Source of the DNA: Daucus carota subsp. sativus
Taxonomy: Eukaryota > Streptophyta > Magnoliopsida > Apiales > Apiaceae
Assembly (NCBI RefSeq): GCF_001625215.2
Contig: NC_030387.2
Location: 5,174,501 to 5,238,500, forward strand
Direction of reading: 5' to 3'
DNA: 64,000 nt
In this document: one piece after another, positions 47,587-62,940 of the stretch
How the letters are laid out: every line of letters starts with the position of its first letter
How positions within the stretch are numbered: position 1 is the stretch's first letter
The notes under the pieces: model-generated
What the model was told of the DNA's origin: nothing
The model's database searches: none
What the model saw: the letters and a program-made list of their open reading frames with translations, nothing else
Made by a program: the position numbers and the translations under genes

Positions 47587-49078
47587 TTTAAGCCTGTGTT
47601 AAATTTTATCTTCTTTGCGAGTACAAATCGTTAAGAAATATCGATTTGTACGTCAATGTGTAATTTTTTAGCTCGAGATCGAGAGCTTCGCGAAGCTCTC
47701 GAAGATCGAGGAATGGAAGAAACGGAAAATTGAAAGAGGAAAAGAAAAAATGGAGGGAAGAAGGGTGTGTGGTTGTATATATATAGTGTGTGTGTTTTTT
47801 GTGGAATTCTTTTTGCGGTTTAGTTTACAATACAATTTTGTGCCGTTCGTTTACCGCCAATTGCTGCATCCCTTATGAACATTGTCTTTCTAATTTTACA
47901 TATCTAAAATATTACTCCCTCCGTCCTTTTTTACATATCCATTTTGCTTTTCGAGAAGTCAAATTGACCAATTTTTGACTAAACATTACAAATTATCTAC
48001 TCATTATTTCTAAAATCTGAAAGTTGTATATAAAAATAGACTAAATATATTTTTTAATGGTATAATTTTTATTATTTTATTCAATTATCTGATACATATA
48101 AAGTTCAGCCAAAATATAATCAATTTGACTGGTCAAAAGTCAAAATGGACATGTAAAAAAGGGAGTAGTAGTATACAGTTTCATCTTCCACTTTTTAAAA
48201 TTGTAATTATAATTATAATTTTGTTTTTCTTGACGAACGAGACCCACACAACGACACGTTCCAAAATGAATATGTTTAATTAGATGCATGAATATTAAAC
48301 TGTGTTGTATATGAGTTTTACTTTCAAATACACGAACACGAAATACGAAAATATGACATGAAAATAAAGGATATTGAACATATGACATGAAAATAAAGGA
48401 TATTGAACAATTTGCGAGCTCTACTCGCAATCCTTGCAATCTGCTTGCTACTAATCATAATATTTGGCATTATAATGACTTATGTTTTTGAAAAATTCAC
48501 ATTTTTGCATAATTTTTCTCAGATATCTTTTTGATTCTCTTTTATTCATTATTTAGTAAAATAATAACACTAAATAATTATTGAGTTTGAAAAATATTAC
48601 ATATTCACAAACGAAAAATCATGAATAATTTCTTATTTCATGAATAATAAGTTAATCTAAACTACTAGTTTGTTTAAAGCGATTATACAGGATTATCTTC
48701 CCAGTATTGCAAATAAATGGGATAACTCTTACAATTTCTATAACCATTTCATGAAAAATGAACTAATAAAATGATTGAGATATGAAATGATGAGATTATA
48801 ATTTTTCTGATTGAAATAAATAATATAATAATCTGGGAAAATCCATTCAAAGACGCAGGACCCTCTCTTCTAGAATGATATACTTCCCAAATGAAAGAAG
48901 TTATTATATAAAAAATCCGCTTATTACACAAACTTTAGCATATACATTATTCTGGTGTCATAAAATTGCATACAAATTCGAAAACTAAGCAAGCGCCACA
49001 TTAACATCTTCCTTGCAGAAAAGTAGAACTGACAGTTACTAATTCTATGATCCCGAATCCAGATGTAGATTAACAGAT
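47587..49078. other. Intergenic: kinase-gene promoter and reductase 3' flank
   Basis: A minus-strand TATA-like CTATATATATA lies at about 47776-47786, about 190 bases upstream of the kinase-like start. A Stowaway-type MITE occupies 47915-48165. GATATTGAACATATGACATGAAAATAAA-type sequence is repeated directly at about 48340-48410. No gene was seen. Confidence 0.5.
47915..48165. mobile_element. Stowaway-type MITE (251 bp)
   Basis: CTCCCTCCGTCCTTTTTTAC on the left and CTCCCTTTTTTACATGTCC read inward from the right, with TA on both sides (47913-47914, 48166-48167). The element also carries GTCAAAATGGACATGT near one end and ATCCATTTTGC near the other. Confidence 0.85.
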
Positions 49079-52156
<3,078 letters not shown>

Positions 52157-52841
52157 TTCTACACGATTAAACCGGGTCGATATTTCAGTATATGGGTTTT
52201 GTTTGCTTTTGGTTTTGGTTGATTGGGGAAGAATCGCTTGGGATATATAGTAGAGATTGTGGGCGAGTCTGGAGAATTGTGATGGCGTCAGCTGTGACTT
52301 GTTTGCAATGTGTACAATTGTGGGCGTTCAGGAGTTATCCATGTGACTCTGGAATCATCGCTCGCTTTTGATTTTCTTCACACTGTTCACACTATTTTTT
52401 GGCCTGCAATGTGAAAAATGAATGAAAAGTTAGAATTTTGTTTTTCTTAAATAGTTGGGAAAATTCTACAAAGACTACATTTACAAATTAATTGTTATCA
52501 ATTATATATTCAACTTGCAACTTTGATAAAATATATTCCCTAACTCTTTTAGGATATAATAGTCTCTTGACTTTTGTTTCACGTACTTTTAAAAATTTTG
52601 ACCGCACACTTAAAAATACATGAAAAAACTCTTAAAAATACATGAAAAAAAATCAAACGATTGTTATATCCCAACAGAGGGATTATTAAAAATTACGTTT
52701 AATTGCATAATAAATTACAAATGATTGTAAAAGTCGAAAAATGAGCTTTCGTGTGATGTTGGTACTAATATCATACCAGCAATAATAAAATCAACTAAAG
52801 CCAAACACAATGTTAACTAAAATCAAAGCTGAAAATTAATA

Positions 52842-53139
52842 TTCCCTCTGTCCCGGTGAGTTCTTTACATTGGACTTGGGTACGGAGGTTAAAAAATTTG
52901 TATAAAGTAGTGAAAAAGAGAAAGAAAAGTGGGTGAAGTGGTGGGACCCATCAATTTTTAATGTATAAAAGAGAGATAGTGGAGTAAAAGTAGTGTGAAA
53001 AGAGAGTAAAAGTAGTGTGAAAAGGGAGGAAAAGTTGGGAAGTGGTGGGACCCATCAACTATTTTTGGTAAGTTTTGGAATGTAAAGAATTAGATAAGAC
53101 ATCCAAAAAAAACTGTAAAAAATGATGGGACAGAAGAAG
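52842..53139. mobile_element. Stowaway-type MITE (298 bp)
   Basis: The left end TTCCCTCTGTCCC and the right end CTTCTTCTGTCCCATC (read inward) are flanked by TA (52840-52841, 53140-53141). The body has two GTGGTGGGACCCATCAA units and related GTAAAAGTAGTGTGAAAA repeats. It is the intact relative of pieces at 15929 and 23810. Confidence 0.8.
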
Positions 53140-53588
53140 TACATGTCAAGAATATCACGAAATACTCTGTAAACTTGATTCGTAGCAAGATGCCAACTGC
53201 TCTGTGCATCTTCAAATTCATCTCAAACCAATAAGAGCAAGAACCCACATTTTCTCATCTGGTTTTTTAACTTTCAGACTCGAGCATGGAAAATACTTGG
53301 TGCACATAATTGTGTACAAAATTTTGTACATAATGACATGTGTTGGATTTTAATCGGAATAGGCTCCTGTATTTACATCAACCACCCAATTAAAACCCAT
53401 CACATTCATTGTCACATCATAAGCAATCAAAAATTACAAATTTCAAATCATCCACCTACGCCGCCACTACAAGGAGTAGCTCATGAAAAAACCAATAATG
53501 TGTACGATTATGCATGTATACATAGGGACGAACGCACACCGGGGCGGTGGGGTACTTGCCCCCAATAGCCCGTGAGTATATTATTATA

Positions 53589-53839
53589 CTTCTTCCGTCC
53601 ATTTTTAGTTGTTACATTTTTATTTTGGTTGATCAAATTGACTAAATTTTAAACAAAAATTATAAGTCACTCTTCTCATTATTTTAAAAAATTGAAAATT
53701 ACATTTTAAAGTAGATTTATTTTTAGTGACATATTTTTTAATTTTTTCAATTGATAAAATATTAATAAATTTCAGTCAAACTTTGGTCAATTTGACCGGC
53801 ACAAAACCAAAAGTGACAACTAAAAAAGGACGGAGGGAG
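53589..53839. mobile_element. Stowaway-type MITE (251 bp)
   Basis: CTTCTTCCGTCCATTTTTAG on the left and CTCCCTCCGTCCTTTTTTAG read inward from the right, with TA on both sides (53587-53588, 53840-53841). The interior contains TTGGTTGATCAAATTGAC and its inverted partner. Confidence 0.88.
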
Positions 53840-54716
53840 TATTTGTTTTATGAGTTACATGAAGTGTGGCTTTGCCCCATGATTGACACGCATCGTCTCT
53901 ACCAGAAAATGCATGGGTCTGATATCTCTATCTAATTAAGTTGAAATATTTAACAGATCATACCACTTCAATAGTGAACTGCAGTGATTTGGGAAGCGAA
54001 CAAACACATCACATATATAACTTCGGCCTTTGAGACTGAAATATGTGATATTGAATATGTGGATTTGGTGTCTTCCTGAATTTTTTTGCCTGTTTTAGAG
54101 CGGTTTTTTGGATGTTGTTTGTAGAGCTGTAAACGAACCGAACAGTTCGTTAAGTTCGCTCGGGTTCGCTCGGTTTCGAGTTCGTTAAGCTCGGTTCGGT
54201 GTATTAACGAACTCGAGTTCGGACGCATTTTTGTGTCCGATAATATTAACGAACCGAATCGAACTTTACACGTGTCCGACTCGTGTTCGCTCGATTAGTG
54301 TTCGAGTTCGTTTCGAGTTCGTTAAGCTCGGTTCGTTCGTCAACAAACAAATATTTACATAATTACTAGACTGCTAATTTATATCCATAAGTTTAAAATA
54401 TATACAACTTGAACATTTAAGCTGGTTACAAAAGCCATAATTAACCAGAATATCCATACTACATCATTGTTCAGCTACAAAATGAAAAGTCAAAAGAGTT
54501 AAAGACTACAAGTCTGTTTCAGAATTCTGATGCAAAATATATTGAGATCTTGCCATCTTGGACTTCATAGCTGACTACATATGGCATACAAATACCTGGC
54601 TATCTGCATTACAAAAAATAAAGAGAAACAATTATTATGTACAATAAAAAAAAGAAGAAGAATGGACTAAATTTGAAGCTAGACTCAATCGATGATTTTA
54701 ATTGCAGTCACTTACA

Positions 54717-54718
<2 letters not shown>

Positions 54719-54796
<78 letters not shown>
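54719..54796. repeat. AT microsatellite
   Basis: About 39 AT units in a row lie inside the hAT element. It produces Tyr-Ile repeat open frames that are not genes. Confidence 0.97.
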
Positions 54797-54798
<2 letters not shown>

Positions 54799-54931
54799 TA
54801 AGTCAGCTAGTAGTAAACCTTTTTGTCATGAAGTCAAATACTCAAATCAATCTCGATATCCTCAAGCATTTCCTGCAGATATATTGTAATAAAATATTGT
54901 AATAAGTTAGACATTTTAATCAGGAAGATTG

Positions 54932-55198
54932 CTAATAGCAACAGAAATGAATATAGAGTGTTAGTAATAGTAGATAAACCTGATTTCCTTGCATTGTTCT
55001 TTTCAGACCATATAGCTCACGTGCCCAATCATCCCCACACAACAACATTTCCACTGTCTCAGGCTTTAAACAAGAACGATGTGGCTCTATAACTCTACTA
55101 CTAGCACTGAAAGTAGATTCAGAGGCTACTGTACTCATTGAAATACTCAGAATATCTCGTGCCATATGAGATAAAACAGGATATATGCCTTCCACCAT
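54932..55198 (-). pseudogene. hAT transposase C-terminal (hATC) fragment
   Basis: The minus-strand translation contains the hAT dimerisation-region signature: ARDILSISMSTVASESTFSA followed by SSRVIEPHRSCLKPETVEML and CGDDW. Only this last part of the transposase survives inside the element, with no BED finger or catalytic core, so it cannot be functional alone. Confidence 0.9.
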
Positions 55199-55273
55199 GT
55201 CAACACATCAAAATTTGTTCGTGTTCGTTAAATTTTCGTCCGAGTTCGGTTCGTTTACAACTCTAGTTGTTTG

Positions 55274-57169
55274 TCTCCACTTAACTAAATTCCGAGATAT
55301 GTTCCTGTATATATGTCTATACAAGTCGTGATCCAGATGTAAAAGAGTTTTTGATTGTAATTTGAGAAAGAGTGGATGCTAGGAGAGAAATTTAAAAAAA
55401 GAAACATGAAGATGAAGATGATATTGTTAGAAAGAAGAATGATCTGAAAAGACATAAATGAAGATAAATGACACTGTATTCTTCAAAATATTTGTACAAA
55501 TATGAAAACTGAATTTGGTTGCATTTAGTTGAACAGTTGAACAATATATTTTCATATCTTTTTGAAAGGTATTAAAATTATAAAATTACTTTAAAAAATT
55601 GATTTTTTTGATAAATAAAACTAGTACAAAAAGGGTCTATAGCGTCGGTCAAAACATATTTTTAACGTGGATCAAGTGTCGTAATATATGCAGGTTATAT
55701 TAAAAGTATGCATCCGTTGCGTCGGTTATTCAAACGACGCTTAAAAATAATCTGTGTTGATTTTCTAGAAACGCCGACACTAAATAGAAATAAACATCGG
55801 TTACCTAAATTTTATTATTTAAGATTTTAAGTATTTGTGCATGTATTCTATTGAACCGGTTTGATTTACTTTTACTTCATATGTATCAAATTTTATTTTG
55901 AATTTTATTAGAGGTAAGATAGTATTTTATCTAAATATAAATATAATAAACTAATTTTTTTAACTTTACAGAAGAAAGTACAAAAACAAAAATCAATTAT
56001 CATAAAAGTCAATATGTAATTAAATATGTTTTTTGATTATCTGATAAATTTTCATCTAAAACTATATTCTTGTGTACTCGTAGTACCCTTACAAAAAAAA
56101 AAAAGCATACCGGTATCACTATAAGAAAATCCGGAATTTTCAAGAAAATTTCCGAACGAAAATGATTCCATTGCAATTTCCCAACAAAATGCCGACCATT
56201 TTTTTATGAGACAAGGTCAAACAGTTATATCTGGAGTTACTTTCTCCAAAATAAATTAATTAACAGTATATTGATAAAAATTTCAAACATAGGCATTATT
56301 AGCCAAAACAAGCCATGCTTTTTCATTTGTTAAATGGTATTGCTATTTGTACGCAGCCAGTTTTGGGTACTCGATCCGTACGCATCCCTTGAAACATGCA
56401 TGCATTCACAGAACTTGATCTGTACTTGTTCATTAAAACATGCATGCACCTCTAAGATAAACGAGTAGTGATTAGTGATCAATGATTATTCTATTGTTCA
56501 TATTAGGATAAGCTTTCTTGTGGAGTAAACAATGGAGAAAAAAAGCTGGGTTTGCTTAAATTATGGCTGCATAAACCTCCTTAGCTTTTCTAAAGATGGT
56601 TTATCTTTAATTTTGGTGGCTGTGATCCATTGAGTAACATGGTAACATGTAGTCTCCACAGATATAAACACTATTTAATATCAGAATTTATTCAATTTAT
56701 TCTCATAAAAGAATTGTGTTTGATCTGGTTCCTTCTTTTTTCTTTTCTCCAACTAGCTAGGATCAGTTGCTTTTGGTCAACATATATGTTTATTCTTTAA
56801 TTATAATATAGACTCAAATTATGATAAATAGGAATATCTTTTCATTTATAATTTTAATTGTACATGTGACTCCAAAAAAAAAATCTAATAAAATTAGAAA
56901 CAAGCAATTAATCATAAATTACAGTTCATAACTTAGCTTCAGGGACATGATATTTTAATTATTTAGAAAGCAAAATCAATTTTCGGATATAATTGTGAAA
57001 TCGATACAAGTAAATGTCCCATTTATTTGTACTATACAGGCTATACGAAGATTTAATAGTAGCCGAAGCCGAAAATTAGCGTGACTAGTAATCTGAGTGC
57101 AAGAACAAAAAAGCAACGATTCATTTCGGCGCTACTTGCTTTTTCTTGAATCTATTCATTTACACTCCT
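55274..57169. other. Intergenic region with CACTA-like end sequences
   Basis: At 55621 ACTAGTACAAAAAGGGTCTA followed by TAGCGTCGGTC, and at 56117 CACTATAAGAAAATCCGG, look like single ends of CACTA-type elements. The first is followed by CGTCGGT/ACGACGC-like motifs at 55640-55800. Partner ends and target duplications were not found. The rest is AT-rich without a gene; the last part should contain the upstream region of the polygalacturonase gene. Confidence 0.4.
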
Positions 57170-57191
57170 TATAAACATGCACCAAATTTAT

Positions 57192-57200
57192 TATAAATAT
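57192..57200 (+). promoter_or_regulatory. Candidate TATA box of polygalacturonase 1
   Basis: TATAAATAT lies 70-78 bases upstream of the ATG at 57270. Another TATAAA at 57170-57175 is an alternative. Confidence 0.5.
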
Positions 57201-57269
57201 CACTTCAAATTTTAATCTTCTGAATAGACAACTCTCAATCTACTAGTTTTATCAGCTCAAACAAAGATC

Positions 57270-59143
57270 ATGAGTTCTAATACTTGTACAATGTTACTCG
57301 TTGCTTTTCTTTTGATCTTACTCAAAAACACCATTGCAAAACCAGTGACGTTCGATCTGATAGAACTAGGGGCAAAACCTGATGGCGAAACTGACTCGAC
57401 AGAGTCTTTTCTTAGTGCATGGACCGGGGCTTGTGATTCGGTAAAATCAGCCGTGATTTACGTGCCGCGGGGGAGGTTCTTGGTTCAAAGAGTCTACTTG
57501 GGTGGCAAATGCAGGAACAATAAGATCTTGATTAGGATAGATGGAGTGCTTGTGGCTCCAGCTGATTTTCGGGTTGCTGGGAATGCCTCGAATTGGTTAG
57601 ACTTTCATGGAGTTGATGGTGTTACCATCAGTGGCGGGATCCTAGACGGGCAAGGCACTGGTTTGTGGGATTGCAAGTTGGCCGGAGAGAATTGTCCTGT
57701 CGGAGCAGCGGTAAGTTTCCTTCCAAATTCAGACGACAAATTTTTTACTAATGACCTGTCTGGGAATTTGGATTTCATTTTAAATTTTGGATTTGATCAA
57801 ATGACATGTTTGGATACAAAGAAAAACCGGAACTGAATTTTATTTGAAATCAAGAATATCAAATACTAGTATAAAACTGAGAATTTGAAATGACATCTCA
57901 AATCGTCATTTGAAATCCAAAATTTAAAATGAAATACATATTCTCAAACACAATCTAAGATCATTCTCGGATTATTATTTTTTATGTTAGTTTCGTGAGA
58001 TTCAAGATGCGTCATGCGCACTTAAATAGTGATGAAGTAAAAACTACTAGATGGTGAAGAAGACCGTAATGTGAGCTGATCGGTTGACACCGAAAATGTC
58101 AACTTCTAGTTAGATGTAGCATATTACAGTACAAATGTTACGTCAAAAACGAAACCATGCTTCGTCCTAGTTAAATTTACTCATCCTGAACAACTATATG
58201 TTTTGCAGACACTAACTTTTACGAATTCGAAGAACATTGTTGTAAGCGGCTTAACATCATTGAACAGCCAACTGTTCCACATTGTTGTCAATGGTTGCCA
58301 AAACGTGAAGATGAAAGGAATCAAGATCCTAGCATCCGGCAAAAGCCCAAATACAGACGGCATTCATGTTCAGTTTTCGTCCAATGTCACCATCTTAAAC
58401 TCCAAGATTAGTACCGGAGACGACTGCATTTCAATTAGTGCAGGCACTACAGATTTGTGGATCGAAAAGGTGGTGTGCGGCCCTGGCCACGGCATTAGGT
58501 AACAGCTAAACCAAACTCTCAACTATTTTTAAACAGTATGAACTCATTTTTTGATGAATTATTGATGATATTTTTGTTGTTTTACAGCATTGGGAGTTTA
58601 GGCAGAGATTTAACTGAAGCAGGTGTGCAGAATGTGACAGTTAAAACGGTGACATTCAAAGGTACAACAAATGGTGCACGGATTAAAACATGGGGAAGGC
58701 CGAGTTCTGGTTTCGTAAGGAATGTTCTGTTTCAGCATATAACTATGATCAATGTCCAGAATCCTTTGATAATAGACCAAAATTACTGTCCATATAACAA
58801 AGATTGTCCAGGCCAGGTACCCGAAATGTTTATAATATCGAAAAGTCTAATTAGTACACAATATGAGTAATGCTGTGAACGAGCTCACAAACATTTCCTC
58901 TGTTTTTTTTTGTTGAATTTATAGTTCTCGGGAGTTAAAATTAGGGACGTGACGTACGAGGATATTCATGGAACATCAGCAACCGCAGTGGCAGTGAAAT
59001 TCGACTGCAGCAAGATGAATCCATGCGACGATATAAGATTGGAGAAAGTAAACCTGACATATAAAAATGAAGCGGCTGCAGCCTATTGTGTTAATGCAGC
59101 AGGTACTGCATCTGGCATGGTTGTGCCAACAAGCTGTTTGTAG
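57270..59143 (+). CDS. Exopolygalacturonase-like pectinase (GH28), gene 1
   Basis: Four exons (57270-57710, 58209-58498, 58588-58816, 58925-59143) join in frame to 392 residues. A signal peptide covers about residues 1-23, so the enzyme should be secreted to the wall. The GH28 signatures are present: [20 protein letters not shown] and RIKTW, which carry the catalytic Asp residues, the His and the substrate-binding Arg-Lys. GH28 enzymes hydrolyse alpha-1,4-galacturonan. The sequence is like pollen-type exopolygalacturonases (NNILIxIxG-like, [10 protein letters not shown]). The second gene at 62941 has the same exon lengths for exons 2 and 3 (290 and 229) and points toward this one. Confidence 0.95.
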
Positions 59144-59765
59144 GAGACACACTTACGAGCAAAGAAGTGCGCATTCACTCGCTAAGCAGCAGAGGCCAAT
59201 TAAAGAACGAGCACTTTCTTTGATGAAGCTAGCATTTTAATCTGAAAACAGTGTTTTAAAGTTGTAAAAAGTAGAGGATTTCTTCTGCTGGTGCCTGTGG
59301 TGTTGTTAGCACATTGCGCTCGCCTGGCCGTGCAGAAAATAAATATAATCCCGTCATACTAACATAGTACCATATTTCTTAATTATTTGTAAGCAATCAG
59401 CTGTAAATATACTCGTCGATATCATATAATTAATTGGTAGAAATGTACTGGTTCCCATATTCATAATTTAATATAAAAATTTGTTAAGAAACTTGCATAA
59501 TAAAAGATTTTTGATTTGGATTTTTGATCAACTTGATATGACATCGTGGAAAGAGATGCTTCTAGCTCTGATCCCTGTTGAGGTTTGACGAAAATATGAT
59601 ATAGCTATGGTATTATCCCTGAACAACTTAAAAGAAAAGCATCACAAGAGGAACAAGGCTTGACATGATCTTAAACTAAAACACTGGATCATCTCAACAG
59701 TTGTGATAGTTTTTTGATGGTATCTGTTGAAACCAGTTTTCTGCTTGAGCAAACGATCAACAATA
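59144..59765. other. 3' flank of polygalacturonase 1, no gene seen
   Basis: This is AT-rich sequence downstream of the stop codon, presumably including the 3' UTR. No coding signal or clear repeat was seen. Confidence 0.5.
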
Positions 59766-60227
59766 GGGTCCTCTTCCCGAACATGCAAGTGATTGTCAAG
59801 GAGATCCAACGGCTAGGATAAAAAAAATATATTTTATCGTTCCGCGCATATTATACGCGGATACCGTAGCTTCCGCGGGTTTTTTACGCGGATACACCGC
59901 GGATATTAACTGCGGATACATTATACACGCACACATCAATCCGCATTAACAGAGCTGCAGCAAAACCCTAATTTCTGCGTCGTGGATTCACATTACATCA
60001 TATAAGGGGGTTTCAGAGTTTTAAAACTATTGTGGTATGTCCGCGTAAAATAACAGCGGATATCCGCGTAACAAAGCGCGGAAGCCCTAGTATCCGCGGA
60101 AAAAAAAGAAGCACGGATAGTTAAAAAAATATCTTTTGTCCCAGCCGTTGGATCGTTGATCCAACGGCTGGGAAACAGTTTGTCGGATAAATGCTCCCTG
60201 ACAAGTGATTGTTAGGGAATAGGACCC
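59766..60227. mobile_element. Mutator-type MITE (462 bp)
   Basis: The left end GGGTCCTCTTCCCGAACA and the right end GGGTCCTATTCCCTAACA (read inward) lie between exact 9-bp copies of TCAACAATA (59757-59765, 60228-60236), the target-duplication length of Mutator-like elements. AAGTGATTGTCA and GATCCAACGGCT occur near both ends in inverted order. The core is unusually rich in CGCGGATA-type motifs. Confidence 0.9.
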
Positions 60228-60714
60228 TCAACAATAACCTGTAAAGAGAAGAATGTGATGGATGTGTCCCCGATTCAGCTTTTTTCTTGAGCTTCTGGAC
60301 GTTGAATTAAGCGCTTCTAAAACGTAGCCAAACGGACAATATTAAGTAGAAGTGGACTTCCAGAGCTTTTAAGCCCGTAAGTGGATCCGCCAAACACCCC
60401 GTAAGTTAATTGATCTTTTGTGAGTAAACTAGATAGTACGAGCTCTTGTTTGCCTAGAATCGAGTGCTCTTGTGTGCTCAGAATTGTGTATGAATGAGAA
60501 CGAACCTGACCAGTTACTATATTTAAAATATTTCCGTCCCCTTCGATTGTAGCCGAGGAGAACGGAAGTTGGGAGGTGGTTTCACAAAGAGAGACGTTTA
60601 AGTCATAACATCTTTATCACATCCATGAAAAGAAGACGTTTTAGTCATAACATCTTTATCAGGTCATTCTTTGTGGACATATACAGAAACATGCACAGAA
60701 TGACATGCAACCAA

Positions 60715-61505
60715 GTCTTCCTCTTTCTTGTAATTAAAAGCCTCGTCAAACCCAAATTTATTCTTCAGAAGATCAACGTAAAGAAAAAACAGAACACAGA
60801 AAACATGAGAGGTCAGTACATGTCATATTAATGTGATTAACTGTCATTAATGGTATAAGAAAATATAGGCATCAAGATATGCTTAGTAACTTTGCTTGAA
60901 ATTTGAAGACGAGGGCGTTTTCTTTGCTTCCAGCACTCCCAACAACATAGCAGCCAAAAAGTTTTGCAAACTGTCCAACATGCAAGTTGACCAACTGCTC
61001 CAGATGCTGCTGAAATAAAAACATACTCTCCTTTCTTGCGGGGCCGGTTTTGAAAGAGTGCAACAAGTGCAACGGCACATGGCCATGAAAATTTAAGGCC
61101 CCAATTTATGACTACTTCTTTCTATCTTTTGGTATACTCATGATAAATATAATATAATATTAATATCTCTTTAATTTTTATCATTATTTTATTTAAACAC
61201 TAATCAATTCTCAACTTTCAAGACTCAGCCATGCACGTCTCTTCTTATTCCTTCTCTCTCCCCACAAACTAGTACACTGAGCAGTAAATCTCAAACGCCA
61301 CACACATATTACAATTTTTCAGTTGTAGTAGTCTAATTTCATTTATGATATCTTGTTATTTTAAATATATTAAAATTTTGTTTTGTCATTTGGAAGGGCC
61401 TCATTATTAAAGTCAGCACAGGGCCTCAAAAAATCCCAGACGGCCCTGCTTTCTTGGGTGTAGCCACTTCAAAGAAACCAGCATAAGCAGTCACGCCGAG
61501 CATGC
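60715..61505 (-). pseudogene. Broken copy of the 2-alkenal reductase gene
   Basis: The minus-strand segment 60777-60715 matches exon 4 of the reductase at 49079 ([10 protein letters not shown] region). The segments 61505-61449 and 61038-60915 match exon 3 ([38 protein letters not shown]). The exon 3 match contains a 4-base insertion at about 60975-60985 and is split by a hAT-type MITE. Exons 1, 2 and 5 were not found. Confidence 0.9.
61039..61448. mobile_element. hAT-type MITE in the reductase pseudogene (410 bp)
   Basis: The left end CGGGGCCGGTTTTGA and the right end read inward CAGGGCCGTCTGGGATTT are flanked by an exact 8-bp duplication CTTTCTTG (61031-61038, 61449-61456). The duplication is part of the interrupted exon, so the insertion point is fixed to the base. 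No coding sequence. Confidence 0.92.
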
Positions 61506-62940
61506 CTATAAGTATGAGTGTAAAAAGTTATCTACAGACTTGATCCAGACTAATATAACAGATTAATATCGTAGGCTATATACATGAATTACAAATAGTA
61601 AGAAGCAAGCTATTGTTCATCCACTCTTGGGTTCGTCTGGCTTATCTTATTTTTTAAAAATAACTTATTCCTGATAAAGCATGTAAAGGTGTACATTTTC
61701 ATGGATATAATACTTTTTTCTTGTGAAATAGGGAATGCAAAACCCTTCCTAAATACTTATTTTCAAAGACTAGTGCATAATATATATGAAATTTTTTCTA
61801 TAAATAAATTCTTTTTTTACAAAATTAAGAGGCAAACGCAACCAATATTAATAGCATTACCATCTGATCCTACTTTGTGGCCTATGTGTAAACTCTGAAA
61901 AAAAATATATGATGATACATTTGTATGAAATGATAAGTCCACACCAAATGCTAGGAGAAGGATCATAGCCTCCCATTCAGCCATTTCTGAGCAATTATAG
62001 TGTTTGGAAGTACGAGGGTTTGTTTATTTTTTGTTGATGGAGCAGAGTAGCTTGGTGGGCTATATATAGAGGACTGCGAGAGGAGAGGGTTTGTATTAGT
62101 TTTATTTGGCGTGGAGAAATCAGAAAGCGATACATGCATTGAGAGGTTTGGTATTAGTTGTGATGACGTGAGGCATGACTTGTTTGCGGTGTGCAACATA
62201 TAAGCGCTTTCTCCAGTCATTTATCCATAATCAAGTCATCTGTCAACTCGGGCCGAGCTGAGGATATCTTCCATGAAATTGAGAATCAAGAATTTCATGA
62301 CAGGAGGCACTAATATCAAACCTTGGAGTGTCACTTAAATTATGTCTGCTTAAACCTCTGCTTCAAATTATTAAGATTCAAATTATTAAGATGAGCATTT
62401 TCGTGGAATATAAATTGGAGGAGTAACGCTGGAAATTACTTAAATTATGGGCTGCATAAACCTCTGCTCAAGTACCTCTCTGGGGATGGTATTCTGGTAT
62501 AGTTTAATTTTTCAGTTACCATCTTGAGTAATATGCCAATTGCCAGTTAGCATCTTGTCTTGAGTAATATGTCAATTTGCCATCCAACTATTTTTTATTT
62601 TTTTTTGAAACTAATTTGCCATCCAACTATTTAATTCTATTTTAAAATATAGGCCATTTAACTTTGACACATAATTTTAGGTACTTTAATCGCATAATTA
62701 AAATAGTAATTAAGTATTCTTTGATAAATATTAGTTAGATGTATTAACTTTTAATTAATAGCTTTGTCTTTATAGTGTTAAATCTTCTAACAATATAAAT
62801 ATTTCTGATGAAAGTTTAGTAGAGCAAAAACCAATGTAATTCCAACCATTATATATACATTTTCATGCCATTTAAGATTCAGACATGCATGTCCAAATCA
62901 ACTGACATACATTGATATTCACTAGTGTTTTGCAGTTCAT
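61506..62940. other. Intergenic, with a trace of reductase upstream sequence
   Basis: At about 62150-62230 AGTTGTGATGACGTGAGGCATG and TGACTTGTTTGCGGTGTGCAA parts resemble the region just upstream of the intact reductase (52270-52340: AATTGTGATGGCGTCAGC, TGACTTGTTTGCAATGTG). This suggests the duplicated block once reached past its promoter. The rest is AT-rich; no gene was seen. Confidence 0.45.

Larger units (their letters stand above)
54122..55265. mobile_element. Internally deleted hAT transposon (1144 bp)
   Basis: The left end TAGAGCTGTAAACGAACCGA and the right end read inward (TAGAGTTGTAAACGAACCGA) differ at one base. An exact 8-bp duplication GTTGTTTG flanks it (54114-54121, 55266-55273). 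The subterminal regions are packed with GTTCGTTAAGCTCGGTTCG-like motifs. A piece of its transposase remains (54932-55198), and an AT microsatellite lies inside. Confidence 0.95.

Noticed and set aside
54692..54902. Tyr-Ile repeat proteins
   Set aside because: They are translations of the AT microsatellite.
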